Source of the DNA: a candidate division CSSED10-310 bacterium
Lineage (GTDB): Bacteria; CSSED10-310; JAFGDC01
Reading direction: 5' to 3'
Assembly (NCBI GenBank): GCA_016932295.1
Contig: JAFGDC010000555.1
Coordinates: 1-5,653 of the forward strand
DNA length: 5,653 nt
Positions 3,558 through 5,653 of this stretch are shown here, piece after piece (the first letter of the stretch is position 1; every line of letters starts with the position of its first letter). The notes below the pieces were generated by a model, which made no database searches, was not told the DNA's origin, and was given only the letters and a program-made list of their open reading frames with translations. Made by a program: the position numbers and the translations under genes.

Positions 3558-5653
3558 ATGAAGGTTGTTGGAAAACCCGTCCATCGCCTGGATGCCGTGG
3601 AGAAAGTCACCGGCCGGTTGCGTTATGCCGCCGACGTATGGTTTCCCAACTGTTTGAGTCTCAAGGTGGTGAGATCCACCCAGGCCCGTGCCGTGTTGAA
3701 GATGATAGATACCGCTGCGGCATTGGCGGTGCCGGGGGTCGTGGCTGTGGTGACTGGTGCCGGCGTACCCGGACTGGTGGGTGATTGTGTGCGGGATCAG
3801 CCGCCGCTTGCCCATGGCCAGGTGCGCTTCGCCGGCGAGCCGGTGGCGGTGGTGATCGCGGTGGATCAGGGACGGGCGGAAGCGGCCGCGAAGCTCGTCA
3901 GGATCGACTATGATCCGCTGCCGGTCCTGTTGGATGCGGACCAGGCGATGGCCCCGGAAGCACCGATCATCCACGAGCGCAACGGTTCGTACGAAGTGGT
4001 GCCGGCCATTCATCCGCGTGAGGGCACGAACATCGCGCATCATTTCAAGATTCGCAAGGGCCATGTGGCGGAAGCTCTGGCCTCGGCTGCGCACACGTTC
4101 CGGCAGTCCTTCACCATCCCGCACATCACCCATGCCGCACTCGAGCCGCACACCGCCGTTGCCTGCTGGGAGCCGGATGGCTCGCTGTGGGTGGTGAGTT
4201 CATCCCAGAGTCCGCACCTGGTGAGAAAAACGCTGGCCGAGTTATTCGGCATCAGCATTGCCGCCGTGGACGTTATCGCTCCACCCCTGGGGGGCGGGTT
4301 CGGCGGCAAGTCGGATCACACCATAGAGCCGCTGGTGGCCGCTGCGGCGCGGGCGGTGCCTGGCCGCCCGGTGCGGTTGGTGCTGGAGAGGGAAGAGGTG
4401 TTTACGGGGACCGTGCTGGGGCGGGGTTGCCGGGCTGACATCGAGACTGGTTTCGATGCCATGGGGCGGCTGATGGCGGCGCGCATCCGCCTGCGGTTCG
4501 CCATCGGAGCGTATGCCAACAATGCGGTGAATGTCGCCGATGGCGCCGGCCACAATGCACTTGGCCCCTACAATGCGCCCAACGTGGATGTCGATTCATT
4601 CGCGGTGTATACAAATACCCCGCCGGTCGGAGCGTTTCGGGGATATGGTCATCCCGAAGTGCACTGGATGCTGGAGAGGCACATGGAACATGTCGCCCGG
4701 GCCATGGGGATCGACTCCGTCGCTCTGCGCCTGCGGAATCTCATCTCGCCCGGCGACGCCAACGCCTTCGGACAGGTGATCCATGCCCATGACGGCGATC
4801 CCAGGGCCGCGCTTCGCCTGGTGGATGACACGCTGACCCGGGAACTCGGTGAGTATACGCCCGCACCGGGAGCGCGAGTCGGCCGTGGGCTGGCGGCGAT
4901 GGTGAAGTCTCCGGTCATGGCGGCCAATGCCGTCTCATCGGCCACCATGCGTGTCAATGATGACGGCTCGGTGGACTTGGTGGTAAGTGCCTCCGAGATG
5001 GGCCAGGGTTCGGTGACCGCATTGAGTCAGATTGCGGCGGAGGGTCTGCAGGTGCCGCTGGAGATGGTCAGGATCAATCGCACCATCCGCACCAGGATCG
5101 GACCCTACGAGTGGCAGACAGTGGCCAGTTCCACTACGTGGAAGGTCGGAAACGCCATCCTCGATGCATGCCGCACGATCGTCACCCAGGCAAGGAAGAA
5201 TGCAGCCCTGGCGTGGGGAGTGGAGGTGGCGGATGTTCGATATGAGGCGGGGAAACTGAGTTGCGCGGAGAACGGTATGCGGCTTGATCTCGCCGCGACG
5301 GCGCGGGGCTGTTTTCGGGCTGACGGCAGCGTGGTTGGTGCGCCGCTGTACGCGACCGGTTCATATGTGCCGAAGGGACTGACCGCGGCGGATCCTGACA
5401 CCGGTCAGGGCCGGCTGGCCGCTTCCTGGACGTTCGGTTGCCAGGGGTGCCTGGTGGAAGTGGATCCGGTCACGGGAAAGGTGACCATCCCCTTTTTCAT
5501 CAGCGTCCTGGACGTGGGTGCCGCCATAAATCCTGAACTGGCCCGCCAGCAGGTCATGGGGGCAGTGGTGCAGGGAGTGGGCGCCGCGTTCCTGGAGGAA
5601 ATCGTCTATGACGGGAATGGCAGGATACGGAATCATTCCTTCACCGATTACAA
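3558..5653 (+). CDS. Xanthine-dehydrogenase-family molybdopterin-binding subunit (C-terminus beyond window)
   Basis: The large catalytic subunit of a molybdenum hydroxylase. These enzymes hydroxylate N-heterocycles, aldehydes or related compounds using water as the oxygen source, with electrons passing to partner 2Fe-2S and FAD subunits. The first 698 residues are visible. The N-terminus starts directly with the hammerhead domain (about 5-125; RLDAVEKVTGRLRYAADV, GEPVAVVIA). The two cofactor-binding domains follow from about 150. GGGFGGK (245-251), AFRGYGHPE (359-367, with Arg361) and EMGQG (480-484) are the pterin/active-site loops. Relatives are about 760-790 residues long, so roughly 70-90 are missing, including the loop with the essential glutamate. 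The protein lacks a fused 2Fe-2S or FAD domain and a signal peptide, so it is cytoplasmic and needs separate subunits. The start ATG has GAAGGGG at 3545-3551, six bases upstream. The substrate cannot be inferred; purine, nicotinate or an aromatic substrate are all possible. Confidence 0.94.
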   Translation, partial: MKVVGKPVHRLDAVEKVTGRLRYAADVWFPNCLSLKVVRSTQARAVLKMIDTAAALAVPGVVAVVTGAGVPGLVGDCVRDQPPLAHGQVRFAGEPVAVVIAVDQGRAEAAAKLVRIDYDPLPVLLDADQAMAPEAPIIHERNGSYEVVPAIHPREGTNIAHHFKIRKGHVAEALASAAHTFRQSFTIPHITHAALEPHTAVACWEPDGSLWVVSSSQSPHLVRKTLAELFGISIAAVDVIAPPLGGGFGGKSDHTIEPLVAAAARAVPGRPVRLVLEREEVFTGTVLGRGCRADIETGFDAMGRLMAARIRLRFAIGAYANNAVNVADGAGHNALGPYNAPNVDVDSFAVYTNTPPVGAFRGYGHPEVHWMLERHMEHVARAMGIDSVALRLRNLISPGDANAFGQVIHAHDGDPRAALRLVDDTLTRELGEYTPAPGARVGRGLAAMVKSPVMAANAVSSATMRVNDDGSVDLVVSASEMGQGSVTALSQIAAEGLQVPLEMVRINRTIRTRIGPYEWQTVASSTTWKVGNAILDACRTIVTQARKNAALAWGVEVADVRYEAGKLSCAENGMRLDLAATARGCFRADGSVVGAPLYATGSYVPKGLTAADPDTGQGRLAASWTFGCQGCLVEVDPVTGKVTIPFFISVLDVGAAINPELARQQVMGAVVQGVGAAFLEEIVYDGNGRIRNHSFTDY

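Overview
The window is a GC-rich bacterial segment whose coding frames favour G or C at third codon positions. A proteobacterium, probably a gammaproteobacterium, fits best. The evidence is a near-perfect sigma-E type promoter, strong Shine-Dalgarno sites and the family content, but no phylogenetic marker gene is present, so this is inference. There are four convincing protein genes. The two at the edges are cut by the window: the left one lacks its C-terminus and the right one lacks its last part.

Layout from left to right. Positions 1-1323 (minus strand) hold the first 441 residues of an exported VIT plus von Willebrand factor A protein with an intact metal-binding MIDAS site. It is preceded by a sigma-E-like promoter. 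Positions 1324-1795 have no intact gene. They contain that promoter, a GC-rich inverted repeat, and a start-less open frame on the minus strand that may be the C-terminal remnant of a PglZ/alkaline-phosphatase-like protein. Positions 1796-2353 (minus) encode a small metallo-beta-lactamase-fold hydrolase of the glyoxalase II-like type with all metal ligands. Immediately upstream, 2363-3271 (minus) encodes a 302-residue protein with a Cys/His cluster followed by exactly 50 uninterrupted pentapeptide repeats. The Shine-Dalgarno of the hydrolase overlaps the stop codon of the pentapeptide gene, so the two form a tightly coupled operon.

Positions 3272-3557 are a divergent control region of 286 bases. 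It holds one promoter for the pentapeptide/hydrolase operon (minus), one for the gene to the right (plus), and four dyad-symmetric sequences. One of these resembles the core of a PurR/LacI-family operator. From 3558 to the window end (plus) runs the molybdopterin-binding subunit of a xanthine-dehydrogenase-family hydroxylase. Its FAD and 2Fe-2S partners are not in the window and, if linked, must lie downstream.

The most unusual element is the two-gene unit of a Cys/His-capped, loop-free pentapeptide beta-helix coupled to an MBL hydrolase. It is divergently arranged with a molybdenum hydroxylase across a dyad-rich control region. Whether the two sides are co-regulated is inference.
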